Positions 24,791-38,700 of a DNA stretch of 64,000 nt are shown here, one piece after another. This DNA is from Baylisascaris procyonis (Eukaryota; Nematoda; Chromadorea; Rhabditida; Ascarididae), in assembly GCA_037389465.1 (NCBI GenBank), contig JAZARR010000180.1, positions 1 to 64,000 on the forward strand. Direction: 5' to 3'. The position numbers and the translations under genes are program-made. Below the pieces are notes generated by a model that was not told the DNA's origin, did no database searches, and saw nothing but the letters and a program-made list of their open reading frames with translations. How positions within the stretch are numbered: position 1 is the first letter of the stretch; every line of letters starts with the position of its first letter.

Positions 24791-27700
24791 GTAGGTATGG
24801 GTGTTTTTTTTGCAAACAGGGGATGACATTTTTTGATATCTTCATTGTCGCAATGCTAAATGCTTAACGATGAGCTGAACATTTTCATTGCTTCGCTCTG
24901 TTTGGATCAATTCGATGAGTGGGTCACCTCAACGATAGCAATACCACAGCTGATAAGTGCGGGATCGAAATTGGTTCCGTCCAATCATTTTTATCTATGA
25001 GCATGTTAGGAAATCCGTAAAAATGTCAGGAAATCCGTGAGCGAGGTGCAAGCAAAACCGGCTAGATTTTGACTGATGACGGTTTTTGCACTCGTCGCGC
25101 ACTTCAAACCGCAATGAGCGTTTATAAGGAATTACCAAAGATTGATCCCCAATGAATATGTGCCTTATACGTTTCAGAAGCGTTCACGTTGCACAATTGC
25201 CCTGCGCAACGAAATAGATTTCAGCGGTTTGTCCATTCTAGCTTTTATGAAGTACTGTTGTGAGTTTGAGGGACATCCATTTCTTATTGGATCGCTTGAT
25301 CCACGATCTCTCTTCTCTTCTCGGTCTCTATGCAAACTATAGGATTGAATTGTAAGCCTCATTTTATGTGTTTGAAGTAAGCATTACATTCTCATCAACT
25401 CTTTTTTTAATCAATACTGTAATAAATGCACCGTAAATATATTGCTACTGTTTTACTATGGGCAGAAAAAACCATCTGCAGAGGAGTACTGGATTGTGAT
25501 ACGTCTTAATTTTATTGAGAATAATCGCTTGTTTTTTGTGTTACAGCGTTGCCTATCCCTCCCTCTTGCTTTACAGCTGAAGATTGTTTTTATGCGTTTA
25601 TATTTGATTTCATCTCTGCACTTTGACTGCACAAGCTCAGTGCTTATTTTTTCATTCCTTCACTAGCCTTCCACTTTCTAACGTCCATGCTAAATTTCCA
25701 TCAGTATTGATGCCAGCTGACTGTGAATTGATAAAATTTTACTTTAGATTCGAAGGGAAGACGGAGGGGTCTTGGTGAATAAATCAACACGCGACACTTG
25801 ACATTTGATGTTGTTGGATTTCGACGCGTAGCAAAAATAGGTCTTTAATTTAGCACATAGTCCCTACTTTCGCAGCACTGATTTTACTTCAGAATATTTT
25901 TACAGTTGAGATTTGTTTGTCGCATTTTCTGACAATTTTTTTCGATGAGTTTATGCAAAGAAGCGTTTGAATTATTAAAGTGCATCGATCGGAAATACTT
26001 TCTGTAGGTGAGCATTGTTGAGATGCTCGCATCGGCATTCTCACATTGCCTATCAGAAGCTAAGGCCTGTATCACTAACGATGCACATATGTATAATTGT
26101 GATGTTAATTTCAAATTCCCGTTGAGTGGACGATAGTCGATTTCTAGCTTTTTTTAGTTCAGTCTTCACCAGCCTCATTTTTTTGAGGGGCCGAAATTTG
26201 ATCAAAATTCGTCGGTCTTTGGAAAAAATTAAGGCAAATTAGGGAATTCCAAAGGTAAAACTTCAAGAGTCTTACTTAAATTGCCATTGAAATACTTGCT
26301 TCGATCATTTGGCCTTGGAAATTTTGTTTTTGCTTCGCTTTGTTTTGAAAATTTTTTAAAATTAGATTCACGTAAAGGATGCGATTGTATTTTTTTAGAT
26401 CCTCTCCTCTAAGTGGAAATCCCACATATAGGCGTTGTCTCCCCTGAGATAAGAGGTCATCTATCGGCTTTCTTTTTGAAGCGAAGGAAAGATTTACAAC
26501 ATTTTTTCAAAAAAACTTATTTTATTGCCGTCTGAATGATGAGTCTCAATGGCAATATAAGTAAGATAGTGAATGTTCCGCTTTATCCATCTAGTTGTGT
26601 TCCGAATAGTAAAGTTTCATTTGCAGCAATAATTGAAGAAATATTAATGATTCATCGAGAAGTTGCAAAATTTCACATTACAATTCACTTGTGTTCACTA
26701 ATGAAATATTTGCTATGTTTGTGTACAGCGTTAATGAGAGAATTCATCCGGAACAACCTTTTTTGTGAAATTTTATTTTAGTATATTTTAGTATACTTTA
26801 ATTTACGTTTATCAATAACGATAGATATAGGGATACGTTTGTAAAGTATCGTCTAATTTAGGGATCCATCGTTGGCTACGCTGGAGTGTTCCATCGAATG
26901 GATACGACTTCACATTGGATGGGTCACTTAGAAGCTCGTTCGTTTTTGTTTTTTGATTCTTTACTTAAAATGTTTCCTCGATGGTTTTTATGTGTTTATT
27001 TGCTTCTACCGTAGCAATTGCTATGAACCTTTGTTTGATGATTTAAAACTATGAGTACCTTCGATGAAGAATCTACAAATGTGCTCATGAAACAAGCTTA
27101 GAGACATACGCAATCATTGCTTCTTTCTAGTGTTCCCTATAGTTAATTGTTGAGAGGCACGCCTACAAAAGGGAAATTCTATATGTGCAAAGGTGAAACG
27201 GTCTTTTTATTTTGAATTGAGGCGTTTTGGCGCATTATCGCTTTTCGATGTACGGTATCACTAATTACATTACGTTCGCGGCAATATTTACATTGCAGCT
27301 CAGAAAGTTGTTGTCTTACAAGTACGCTGTTGCTATGCGATTAATGGCATACGGTATTAACCGTAGATATACGAAGTAATATGGTGGATTCCTGCCCGTA
27401 ATTTTGCTAGAATTCCTCAGTAAGAGTGTGTCACCGATCTAAAGAGTGGTCAGTGTGTAAAGCCACCATTTGCCAGTAATCAATTGTAAATGTTGTTTAC
27501 ATCGCTTAATATTGAGTTCAGAGTAGATGTTTGAAGATATTTGCATCGAATATTTACAACGCGGTTGATTTGTTCGGATTTGAAATTATATTATTACCAA
27601 AATTTCATTAAATAGAATTGCATATGTTTGTTGTTCTTAAATTGAGAGAAAAATTGAACAATATGGAAATTTATATGGAAATCATTCCCTTTAGATGAGA

Positions 27701-28075
27701 TCCATTTTGAGCAATATGACGGTTTCGATCCATTTTGAGCAATATGACGGTTTCGGGAAACTCGTTCCGTTTTATGCGATAAAATCTTGATTAAAGATAT
27801 GATCGTTGCGATAAAAGTGATATGAGTTTAGCGTGCAATATGATCTTATCATTTATTGTAAAGATCAAAGGTAGTGCATTCTTAATACAAATGATGAACG
27901 GCGCGTTGCTTATTCTCAGAATGCTAGATATATCTTCTTTTAGATCGATTAGATCGAAAGTTTCCTCTCATCTCTTCACATTTTAATTATTAAACGTTCG
28001 TACATGCACAAGTATCCACTTAGCAACACATAAGAATCTAGAAAACGATGAAAATAGATGCTATGAGGCGTGTTG
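24791..28075. other. No supported gene
   Basis: AT-rich presumptive intron or intergenic DNA. Short open frames (for example 25142-25342) lack convincing splice sites. The only clear structure is the 28-bp tandem duplication at 27696-27755. Confidence 0.5.
27696..27755 (+). repeat. 28-bp tandem duplication
   Basis: GATCCATTTTGAGCAATATG plus ACGGTTTC occurs twice in a row with no mismatch, so it is a recent slippage event in otherwise unique sequence. Confidence 0.9.
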
Positions 28076-28207
28076 ATGAGCGTTGAAAGCAACGCGACAA
28101 CCACTATTGAATGCGAGCAAGCGGGTAACTCGCATCTATTGACTACCAAGAAACGCAGCGCTTCGAGGCTTAGGGGACGGCCCTCACAACGCATCTATAC
28201 CAATTAA
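28076..28207 (+). CDS. Short open frame, possible exon
   Basis: MSVESNATTTIECEQAGNSH, then LLTTKKRSASRLRGRPSQRI, to TAA. The Arg/Ser-rich end is protein-like. A long open frame on the minus strand covers the same bases. Splice sites are not convincing. Confidence 0.25.
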   Translation: MSVESNATTTIECEQAGNSHLLTTKKRSASRLRGRPSQRIYTN

Positions 28208-28721
28208 AGTGCTCGTCATTGTGGTTTATTCTTGTGCTGAATGTATGTAGTTGTTAGGCGATAGGAGAGGAACGTTCTCATATTTTATTCGGTATTTGTG
28301 CTCCCTAACCTTGTGGTATGCACAGATGTGACAAGTTTAAAGGTGAAGGGGATTGCCGTGATCACTAATCTGTAAGTGCTTTAGTAGATGGGCTTTTATT
28401 TGAGAGGGACTGTATCTTTTTGAGAGGCCTCTATTATTCGTGACGCGTCAATAAAAGGGCCCTTGCCAAACTCAATTTTTAATGTGTCGTTCCTACCGCC
28501 GTTTTCGTGAACGCGTTCGTGACGAATGGTGGATAAGCTGATTGATGTTTATGTAGGCGTATGCAAGATTTTTTGTAGTAGTTAGCTTATAAGCTGATCA
28601 TACAGAATTTCTGCTAACTTTTTTTCTTCACGTAACCGCCAGTACTGCAGCTCATCTCTACCGGGTATAATGAGACGGCGGTGGTTGTCAGGCAAGGATT
28701 ATAATAAATGATAGATTGCAG

Positions 28722-28944
28722 ATGAGCGTCTTCGAATCAAATCGTTATCGGTAACGAGAATATGAATGTGGTTAGATACCTCGAAGAGACGCAAACGACG
28801 ATGAGCAACATGCAGGGTGGATGCAGTCGACGCGAAAAGAAGCATCTGATATGGCCGAGTTGTGCAGCTCCGACGACCAATGCAAACACCATTCGCGCAC
28901 AACAGAGTCAATTCATCGAATCATTGGTCGACTTATTGCAGCAA
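28722..28944 (+). pseudogene. Coiled-coil exon candidate with several frame changes
   Basis: An acceptor TTGCAG (or GATAG upstream) and a strong donor GTAAGT bound this region. Coding-like stretches appear in turn in different frames: ADERLRIKSLSVTRI, MNVVRYLEETQTTMSNMQ, TRKEASDMAELCSSDDQCKH, then RAQQSQFIESLVDLLQQ into the donor. Heptad-like leucines and charged residues suggest a coiled coil. At least two small indels, or an overlap of unrelated frames, would be needed. Confidence 0.45.
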
Positions 28945-29521
28945 GTAAGTATACTCTCTTACATACATTCAACATTGGGATTCTTCAAGCATATCGTATT
29001 TCCGCCCATCTTCTATGTGCTAATGTGGGTGGTCGTTTGCAAGGTTGAATTAGCAAAATACAATCGCATAAAATTTTACACTAAATATTTTCCTATATTT
29101 GGGCCTTTAGAATGGTATACGTTGGCCAAATGGTAAAAGCCGAAGAAAGCATTATGCAATATGGGAAGCGAATATTCTGTTTCATTTTCTGTTGTGTGAC
29201 GACGATTCATTTAACAGATGGATTCGTCATACTTCACGATATAGTGCATTACTGTGACGATCCAAAGTTTATTGTTAGATGATTTGTCGATTTTGTGATT
29301 AGCATATTGGTGTATAGAGTGCAAATAGCTGATTGAATGTATCGTTTTGAAAGATTTTGTGACTTAGGTGTATGTATAATTCCAGGTGACGTGTAGGGAA
29401 ATAATAGCCGCATTTTTAATTATTATGAGAGTTTACTTCCGTTACGTTTATCGATTTAGGTATTAGTCAAAATTTTGTGCGCCCACTAAATAGCAATAAG
29501 AAAAACCGATCCTTTTTACAG

Positions 29522-29617
29522 TGAAATATGCAAGCTGGATAAGATTTCAATGTCGGATGGGCGACTGCAATATCGTCATTGCGCTATCGTCTTCAGTGCT
29601 CTCCACAACAACGAATG
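29522..29617 (+). CDS. Exon candidate just before the satellite
   Basis: Acceptor TTTTTACAG, donor GTGAGG, 96 nt. The best frame reads EICKLDKISMSDGRLQYRHC, then AIVFSALHNNE, ending in phase 2. Another frame is also open. It is the last exon-like segment before the 15-kb satellite. Confidence 0.4.
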
Positions 29618-29754
29618 GTGAGGACGTTTATACTAGTCAACTTCTTATGCAATCGCTGTGGCTAGCGTAGAGTTTGCTTGATCTGGGGATGTATTTTAGC
29701 TGATGAAATAGGGAAGATGCTTTCACCACTTCTTTTTGTATTTCTACTTCATTG

Positions 29755-32700
29755 AAATCTGCTGAGGTATGTCATATGATGACAGCATGCTGGGGGGAGG
29801 GAGAGGGGAAGTGTGTCATTTGATGACGGTGAGCTGGAGGAAAGTATGTAATTGATAATAGTGTGCGCGGAGGGAGTTATGTGATCTGATGACAGTGTGC
29901 TCGGGGAGAGTGTGTCAGCTGATGACAGTGTGCTGGGGAGGGGGACGTCATCCGATGATAGTGTGTTTGGGGGGAGTATGTCATCTGATGGCAGCGTGCT
30001 GGGGCTGAGTGTGTCAACTGATGACAATGTGCTGGGGAGGGGTATGTCATCTGATGACAGCGTGCTGGGTATGTCATCTGATGACAGTGTGCTGGGGAGG
30101 AGTATGTCATCTGATGACAGCGTGCTGGGGCTGAGTGTGTCAACTGAGACAGTGTGCTGGGGAGGAAGGTGTGTCATCTGATAACAGTGTGCTGGGGAGG
30201 GGGTATGTCATCTGATGACAGCGTGCTGGGGCTGAGTGTGTCAACTGATGACAGTGTGCTGGGGAGGGTATGTCATCTGATAACAGTGTGCTGGGGCTAA
30301 GTGTTTCAACTGATGACAGTGTGCTGGGGAGGGGGTATGTCATCTGATGACAGCGTGCTGGGGCTGTGTGTCAACTGATGACAGTGTCCTGGGGGGGGGG
30401 TATGTCATCTGATAACAGCGTGCTCGTGCTAAATGTGTCAACTGATGGCAGTGTGCTGGGGAGGGGGTATGTCATCTGATGACAGCGTGCTGGGGCTGAG
30501 TGTGTCAACTGATGACAGTGTGCTGGGGAGGGGGTATGTCATCTGATAACAGTGTACTGGGGCTAAGTGTTTCAACTGATGACAGTGTGCTGGGGAGGGT
30601 ATGTCATCTGATGACAGCGTGCTGGGGCTGTGTGTCAACTGATGACAGTGTGCTGGGGGGGGGTGTGTCATCTGATAACAGCGTGCTGGGGCTAAATGTG
30701 TCAACTGATGGCAGTGTGCTGGGGAGGGTATGTCATCTGATGACAGCGTGCTGGGGCTGAGTGTGTCAACTGATGACAGTGTGCTGGGGAGGGGGTATGT
30801 CATCTGATAACAGTGTGCTGGGGCTAAGTGTTTCAACTGATGACAGTGTGCTGGGGAGGGGGTATATCATCTGATGACAGCGTGCTGGGGCTGTGTGTCA
30901 ACTGATGACAGTGTGCTGGGGGGGAGGGTGTGTCATCTGATAACAGCGTGCTCGTGCTGAATGTGTCAACTGATGACAGTGTGCTGGGGAGGGGGTATGT
31001 CATCTGATGACAGCGTGCTGGGGCTGAGTGTGTCAACTGATGACAGTGTGCTGGGGAGGGGTATGTCATCTGATAACAGCGTGCTGGGGCTAAGTGTGTC
31101 AACTGATGACAGTGTGCTGGGGAGGGGGTATGTCATCTGATGACAGCGTGCTGGGGCTGAGTGTGTCAACTGATGACAGTGTGCTGGGGAGGGGGTATGT
31201 CATCTGATGACAGCGTGCTGGGGCTGAGTGTGTCAACTGATGACAGTATGCTGGGGAGGGGGTATGTCATCTGATGACAGCGTGCTGGGGCTGAGTGTGT
31301 CATCTGATAACAGCGTGCTGGGGCTGAGTGTGTCAACTGATGACAGTGTGCTGGGGAGGGGGTATGTCATCTGATAACAGTGTGCTGGGGAGGGGGTATG
31401 TCATCTGATGACAGCGTGCTGGGGCTGAGTGTGTCAACTGATGACAGTGTGCTGGGGAGGGGGTATGTCATCTGATAACAGTGTGCTGGGGCTAAGTGTG
31501 TCAACTGATGACAGTGTGCTGGGGAGGGTATGTCATCTGATGACAGCGTGCTGGGGCTGTGTGTCAACTGATGACAGTGTGCTGGGGGGGGGAGTGTGTC
31601 ATCTGATAACAGCGTGCTGGGGCTGAGTGTGTCAACTGATGACAGTGTGCTGGGGAGGAGGTGTGTCATCTGATGACAGCGTGCTGGGGCTGTGTGTCAA
31701 CTGATGACAGTGTGCTGGGGGGGGAGGTGTGTCATCTGATAACAGCGTGCTGGTGCTGAATGTGTCAACTGATGGCAGTGTGCTGGGGAGGGGGTATGTC
31801 ATCTGATGGCAGTGTGCTGGGGCTGAGTGTGTCAACTGAGACAGTGTGCTGGGGAGGGGTATGTCATCTGATGACAGCGTGCTGGGGCTAAGTGTGTCAA
31901 CTGATGACAGTATGCTGGGGAGGGTATGTCATCTGATGACAACGTGCTGGGGCTGAGTGTGTCATCTGATGACAGCGTGCTGGGGCTGAATGTGTCAACT
32001 GATGACAGTGTGCTGGGGAGGAGGTGTGTCATCTGATGACAGCGTGCTGGGGCTGAATGTGTCAACTGATGACAGTGTGCTGGGGCTGGTATGTCATCTG
32101 ATGACAGCGTGCTGGGGCTGAGTGTGTCAACTGATGACAGTGTGCTGGGGAGGGGGTATGTCATCTGATAACAGCGTGCTGGGGCTGAGTGTGTCAACTG
32201 ATGACAGTGTGCTGGGGAGGGGTATGTCATCTGATGACAGCGTGCTGGGGCTGAGTGTGTCAACTGATGACAGTGTGCTGGGGAGGGGTATGTCATCTGA
32301 TGACAACGTGCTGGGGCTGAGTGTGTCATCTGATAACAGCGTGCTGGGGCTGAGTGTGTCAACTGATGACAGTGTGCTGGGGAGGGGGTATGTCATCTGA
32401 TGACAGTGTGCTGGGGAGGGGGTATGTCATCTGATGACAACGTGCTGGGGCTGAGTGTGTCATCTGATAACAGCGTGCTGGGGCTGAGTGTGTCAACTGA
32501 TGACAGTGTGCTGGGGAGGAGGTTGTCATCTGATGACAGCGTGCTGGGGCTGAGTGTGTCAACTGATGACAGTGTGCTGGGGAGGAGGGTATGTCATCTG
32601 ATGACAGCGTGCTGGGGCTGAGTGTGTCAACTGATGACAGTGTGCTGGGGAGGGTGTGTCATCTGATGACAACGTGCTGGGGCTGAGTGTGTCATCTGAT

Positions 32701-35700
32701 AACAGCGTGCTGGGGCTGAGTGTGTCAACTGATGACAGTGTGCTGGGGAGGGGTATGTCATCTGATGACAGTGTGCTGGGGAGGGGTATGTCATCTGATG
32801 ACAACGTGCTGGGGCTGAGTGTGTCATCTGATAACAGCGTGCTGGGGCTAAGTGTTTCAACTGATGACAGTGTGCTGGGGAGGGGTATGTCATCTGATGA
32901 CAGCGTGCTGGGGCTGTGTGTCAACTGATGACAGTGTGCTGGGGGGGGGGTGTGTCATCTGATAACAGCGTGCTCGTGCTAAATGTGTCAACTGATGGCA
33001 GTGTGCTGGGGAGGGGGTATGTCATCTGATGACAGCGTGCTGTGGCTGAGTGTGTCAACTGATGACAGTGTGCTGGGGAGGAAGGTGTGTCATCTGATAA
33101 CAGTGTGCTGGGGCTAAGTGTGTCAACTGATGACAGTGTGCTGGAGAGGGGTATGTCGTCTGGTGACAGCGTGCTGGGGCTGAGTGTGTCAACTGATGAC
33201 AGTGTGCTGGGGAGGGGGTATGTCATCCGATGACAGCGTGCTGGGGCTAAGTGTGTCAAGTGATGCAGTATGCTGGGGAGGGGTATGTCATCTGATGACA
33301 ACGTGCTGGGGCTGAGTGTGTCATCTGATAACAGCGTGCTGGGGCTGAGTGTGTCTACTGATGACAGTATGCTGGGGAGGGGTATGTCATCTGATAACAG
33401 CGTGCTGGGGCTGAGTGTGTCAACTGATGACAGTGTGCTGGGGAGGGGGTATGTCATCTGATAACAGCGTGCTGGGGCTGAGTGTGTCAACTGATGACAG
33501 TGTGCTGGGGAGGGGGTATGTCATCTGATGACAGCGTGCTGTTGTGCTGGGGGGAGGGTGTGTCATCTGATAACAGCGTGCTGGGGCTAAATGTGTCAAT
33601 TGATGGCAGTGTGCTGGGGAGGGGGTATGTCATCTGATGACAACGCGCTGGGGCTGAGTGTGTCAACTGAGACAGTGTGCTGGGGAGGGGGGTATGTCAT
33701 CTGATAACAGTGTGCTGGGGCTAAGTGTGTCAACTGATGACAGTGTGCTGGGGAGGGGTATGTCATGTGATGACAGCGTGCTGGGGCTGAGTGTGTCAAC
33801 TGATGACAGTGTGCTGGGGGAGGGTGTCATCTGATAACAGCGTGCTGGTGCTGAGTGTGTCAACTGATGACAGTGTGCTGGGGGGCGGGTGTGTCATCTG
33901 ATAACAGCGTGCTGGGGCTAAGTGTGTCAACTGATCACAATGTGCTGGGGAGGGTATGTCATCTGATGACAGCGTGCTGGGTATGTCATCTGGTGACAGT
34001 GTGCTGGGGAGGGAGTATGTCATCTGATGACAGCGTGCTGGGGCTAAGTGTGTCAACTGATGACAATGTGCCGGGGAGGGGGTATGTCATCTGATGACAG
34101 CGTGCTGGGTATGTCATCTGATGACAGTGTGCTGGGGAGGGAGTATGTCATGTGATGACAGCGTGCTGGGGCTAAGTGTGTCAACTGATGACAATGTGCC
34201 GGGGAGGGGTATGTCATCTGACGACAGCGTGCTGGTGTGCTGGGGGAGGTGTGTCATCTGATAACAGCGTGCTGGGGCTAAATGTATCAACTGATGACAG
34301 TGTGCTGGGGAGGAGGGTGTGTCATCTGATGACAGCGTGCTGGGGCTGTGTGTCAACTGATGACAGTGTGCTGGGGGGGGGGTGTGTCATCTGATAACAG
34401 CGTGCTGGTGCTAAATGTGTCAACTGATGGCAGTGTGCTGGGGAGGGGGTATGTCATCTGATGGCAGTGTGCTGGGGCTGAGTGTGTCAACTGAGACAGT
34501 GTGCTGGGGAGGGGTATGTCATCTGATGACAGCGTGCTGGGGCTAAGTGTGTCAAGTGACAGTATGCTGGGGAGGGGTATGTCATCTGATGACAACGTGC
34601 TGGGGCTGAGTGTGTCATCTGATAACAGCGTGCTGGGGCTGAGTGTGTCAACTGATGACAGTGTGCTGGGGAGGAGGGTTTGTCATCTGATGACAGCGTG
34701 CTGGGGCTGAGTGTGTCAACTGATGACAGTGTGCTGGGGAGGAGGGTATGTCATCTGATGACAGCGTGCTGGGGCTGAGTGTGTCAACTGATGACAGTGT
34801 GCTGGGGAGGGGGTATGTCATCTGATAACAGCGTGCTGGGGCTGAGTGTGTCAACTGATGACAGCGTGCTGGGGCTGAGTGTGTCTACTGATGACAGCGT
34901 GCTGGGGCTGAGTGTGTCAACTGATGACAGTGTGCTGGGGAGGGGGTATGTCATCTGATAACAGTGTGCTGGGGCTAAGTGTGTCAACTGATGACAGTGT
35001 GCTGGGGAGGGGTATATCATCTGATGACAGCGTGCTGGGGCTGAGTGTGTCTACTGATGACAGTATGCTGGGGAGGGGGTATGTCATCTGATGACAGCGT
35101 GCTGGGGCTAAGTGTGTCAAGTGACAGTATGCTGGGGAGGGGTATGTCATCTGATGACAACGTGCTGGGGCTGAGTGTGTCATCTGATAACAGCGTGCTG
35201 GGGCTGAGTGTGTCATCTGATGACAGTGTGCTGGGGAGGAGGTTTGTCATCTGATGACAACGTGCTGGGGCTGAGTGTGTCATCTGATAACAGCGTGCTG
35301 GGACTGAGTGTGTCTACTGATGACAGTGTGCTGGGGAGGGGGTATGTCATCTGATGACAGCGTGCTGGGGCTGAGTGTGTCAACTGATGACAGTGTGCTG
35401 GGGAGGAGGGTATGTCATCTGATAACAGCGTGCTGGGGCTGAGTGTGTCAACTAATGACAGTGTGCTGGGGAGGAGGGTATGTCATCTGATGACAGCGTG
35501 CTGGGGCTGAGTGTGTCAACTGATGACAGTGTGCTGGGGAGGGAGGGTATGTCATCTGATGACAGCGTGCTGGGGCTGAGTGTGTCAACTGATGACAGTG
35601 TGCTGGGGGGGGGGTGTGTCATCTGATAACAGCGTGCTGGGGCTAAATGTGTCAACTGATGGCAGTGTGCTGGGGAGGGGTATGTCATCTGATGACAACG

Positions 35701-38700
35701 TGCTGGGGCTGAGTGTGTCAACTGAGACAGTGTGCTGGGGAGGGGTATGTCATCTGATAACAGTGTGCTGGGGCTAAGTGTGTCAACTGATGACAGTGTG
35801 CTGGGGAGGGTATGTCATCTGATGACAGCGTGCTGGGGCTGTGTGTCAACTGATGACAGTGTGCTGGGGGGGGGGGGAGGGTGTGTCATCTGATAACAGC
35901 GTGCTCGTGCTAAATGTGTCAACTGATGGCAGTGTGCTGGGGAGGGGGTATGTCATCTGATGACAGCGTGCTGGGGCTGAGTGTGTCAACTGAGACAGTG
36001 TGCTGGGGAGGGGGGTATGTCATCTGATAACAGTGTGCTGGGGCTAAGTGTGTCAACTGATGACAGTGTGCTGGGGAGGGGTATGTCATCTGATGACAGC
36101 GTGCTGGGGCTGAGTGTGTCAACTGATGACAGTGTGCTGGGGAGGGGTATGTCATCTGATGACAGCGTGCTGGGGCTAAGTGTGTCAAGTGATGCAGTAT
36201 GCTGGGGAGGGGTATGTCATCTGATGACAACGTGCTGGGGCTGAGTGTGTCATCTGATAACAGCGTGCTGGGGCTGAGTGTGTCTACTGATGACAGTATG
36301 CTGGGGAGGGGGTATGTCATCTGATAACAGCGTGCTGGGGCTGAGTGTGTCAACTGATGACAGTGTGCTGGGGAGGGTATGTCATCTGATAACAGCGTGC
36401 TGGGGCTGAGTGTGTCAACTGATGACAGTGTGCTGGGGAGGGGGTATGTCATCTGATGACAGCGTGCTGTTGTGCTGGGGGGGGGAGGGTGTGTCATCTG
36501 ATAACAGCGTGCTGGGGCTAAATGTGTCAATTGATGGCAGTGTGCTGGGGAGGGGTATGTCATCTGATGACAACGTGCTGGGGCTGAGTGTGTCAACTGA
36601 GACAGTGTGCTGGGGAGGGGTATGTCATCTGATAACAGTGTGCTGGGGCTAAGTGTGTCAACTGATGACAGTGTGCTGGGGAGGGGTATGTCATGTGATG
36701 ACAGCGTGCTGGGGCTGAGTGTGTCAACTGATGACAGTGTGCTGGTCGAGGTGTGTCATCTGATAACAGCGTGCTGGGGCTAAGTGTGTCAACTGATGAC
36801 AATGTGCTGGGGAGGGGTATGTCATCTGATGACAGCGTGCTGGGGCTGAGTGTGTCACCTGATAACAGCGTGCTGGGGCTGAGTGTGTCAACTGATGACA
36901 GTATGCTGGGGAGGGGGTATGTCATCTGATAACAGCGTGCTGGGGCTGAGTGTGTCAACTGATGACAGTGTGCTGGGGGGGAGGGTGTGTCATCTGATAA
37001 CAGCGTGCTGGGGCTAAATGTGTCAACTGATGGCAGTGTGCTGGGGAGGGTATGTCATCTGATGACAACGTGCTGGGGCTGAGTGTGTCAACTGAGACAG
37101 TGTGCTGGGGAGGGGGTATGTCATCTGATAACAGTGTGCTGGGGCTAAGTGTGTCAACTGATGACAGTGTGCTGGGGAGGGGTATGTCATCTGATGACAG
37201 CGTGCTGGGTATGTCATCTGATGACAGTGTGCTGGGGAGGGTATGTCATCTGATGACAGCGTGCTGGGGCTAAGTGTGTCAACTGATGACAGTGTGTGGG
37301 GAGGAGTATGTCATCTGATGACAGCGTGCTGGGGCTGAGTGTGTCATCTGATAACAGCGTGCTGGGGCTAAATGTATCAACTGATGACAGTGTGCTGGGG
37401 AGGAGGGTGTGTCATCTGATGACAGCGTGCTGGGGCTGTGTGTCAACTGATGACAGTGTGCTGGGGGGGAAGGTGTGTCATCTGATAACAGCGTGCTGGG
37501 GCTGAGTGTGTCAACTGATGACAGTGTGCTGGGGAGGGGTATGTCATCTGATGACAGCGTGCTGTTGTGCTGGGGGGGGAGGGTGTGTGTCATCTGATAA
37601 CAGCGTGCTGGGGCTAAATGTGTCAATTGATGGCAGTGTGCTGGGGAGGGGTATGTCATCTGATGACAACGCGCTGGGGCTGAGTGTGTCAACTGAGACA
37701 GTGTGCTGGGGAGGGGGTATGTCATCTGATAACAGTGTGCTGGGGCTAAGTGTGTCAACTGATGACAGTGTGCTGGGGAGGGGTATGTCATGTGATGACA
37801 GCGTGCTGGGGCTGAGTGTGTCAACTGATGACAGTGTGCTGGGGGGAGGGTGTGTCATCTGATAACAGCGTGCTGGTGCTGAGTGTGTCAACTGATGACA
37901 GTGTGCTGGGGGGAGGGTGTGTCATCTGATAACAGCGTGCTGGGGCTAAGTGTGTCAACTGATGACAATGTGCTGGGGAGGGGTATGTCATCTGATGACA
38001 GCGTGCTGGGTATGTCATCTGGTGACAGTGTGCTGGGGAGGAGTATGTCATCTGATGACAGCGTGCTGGGGCTAAGTGTGTCAACTGATGACAATGTGCC
38101 GAGGAGGGGTATGTCATCTGATGACAGCGTGCTGGGTATGTCATCTGATGACAGTGTGCTGGGGAGGAGTATGTCATGTGATGACAGCGTGCTGGGGCTA
38201 AGTGTGTCAACTGATGACAATGTGCCGGGGAGGGGGTATGTCATCTGACGACAGCGTGCTGGTGTGCTGGGGGAGGGTGTGTCATCTGATAACAGCGTGC
38301 TGGGGCTAAATGTATCAACTGATGACAGTGTGCTGGGGAGGAGGGTGTGTCATCTGATGACAGCGTGCTGGGGCTGTGTGTCAACTGATGACAGTGTGCT
38401 GGGGGGGGAGGGTGTGTCATCTGATAACAGCGTGCTGGTGCTAAATGTGTCAACTGATGGCAGTGTGCTGGGGAGAGGGTATGTCATCTGATGGCAGTGT
38501 GCTGGGGCTGAGTGTGTCAACTGAGACAGTGTGCTGGGGAGGGGTATGTCATCTGATGACAGCGTGCTGGGGCTAAGTGTGTCAAGTGATGACAGTATGC
38601 TGGGGAGGGGTGTCATCTGATGACAACGTGCTGGGGCTGAGTGTGTCATCTGATAACAGCGTGCTGGGGCTGAGTGTGTCAACTGATGACAGTGTGCTGG

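Noticed and set aside
25142..25362. Overlapping plus and minus frames of ~62-66 codons
   Set aside because: Both strands open, no matched splice donor, no recognisable domain.
29897..34094. Plus-strand open frames in the satellite (MSSDDSVLGLSVSTDDSVLG)
   Set aside because: Same repeat artefact; indels in the G tract break the frame every few units.
35919..36596. 225-codon minus-strand open frame in the satellite (SSVDTLSPSTLSSDD-type peptide)
   Set aside because: Produced by a repeat unit without minus-strand stops; the plus strand is open over the same units, the frame shifts between units, and there is no start, splice or composition support.
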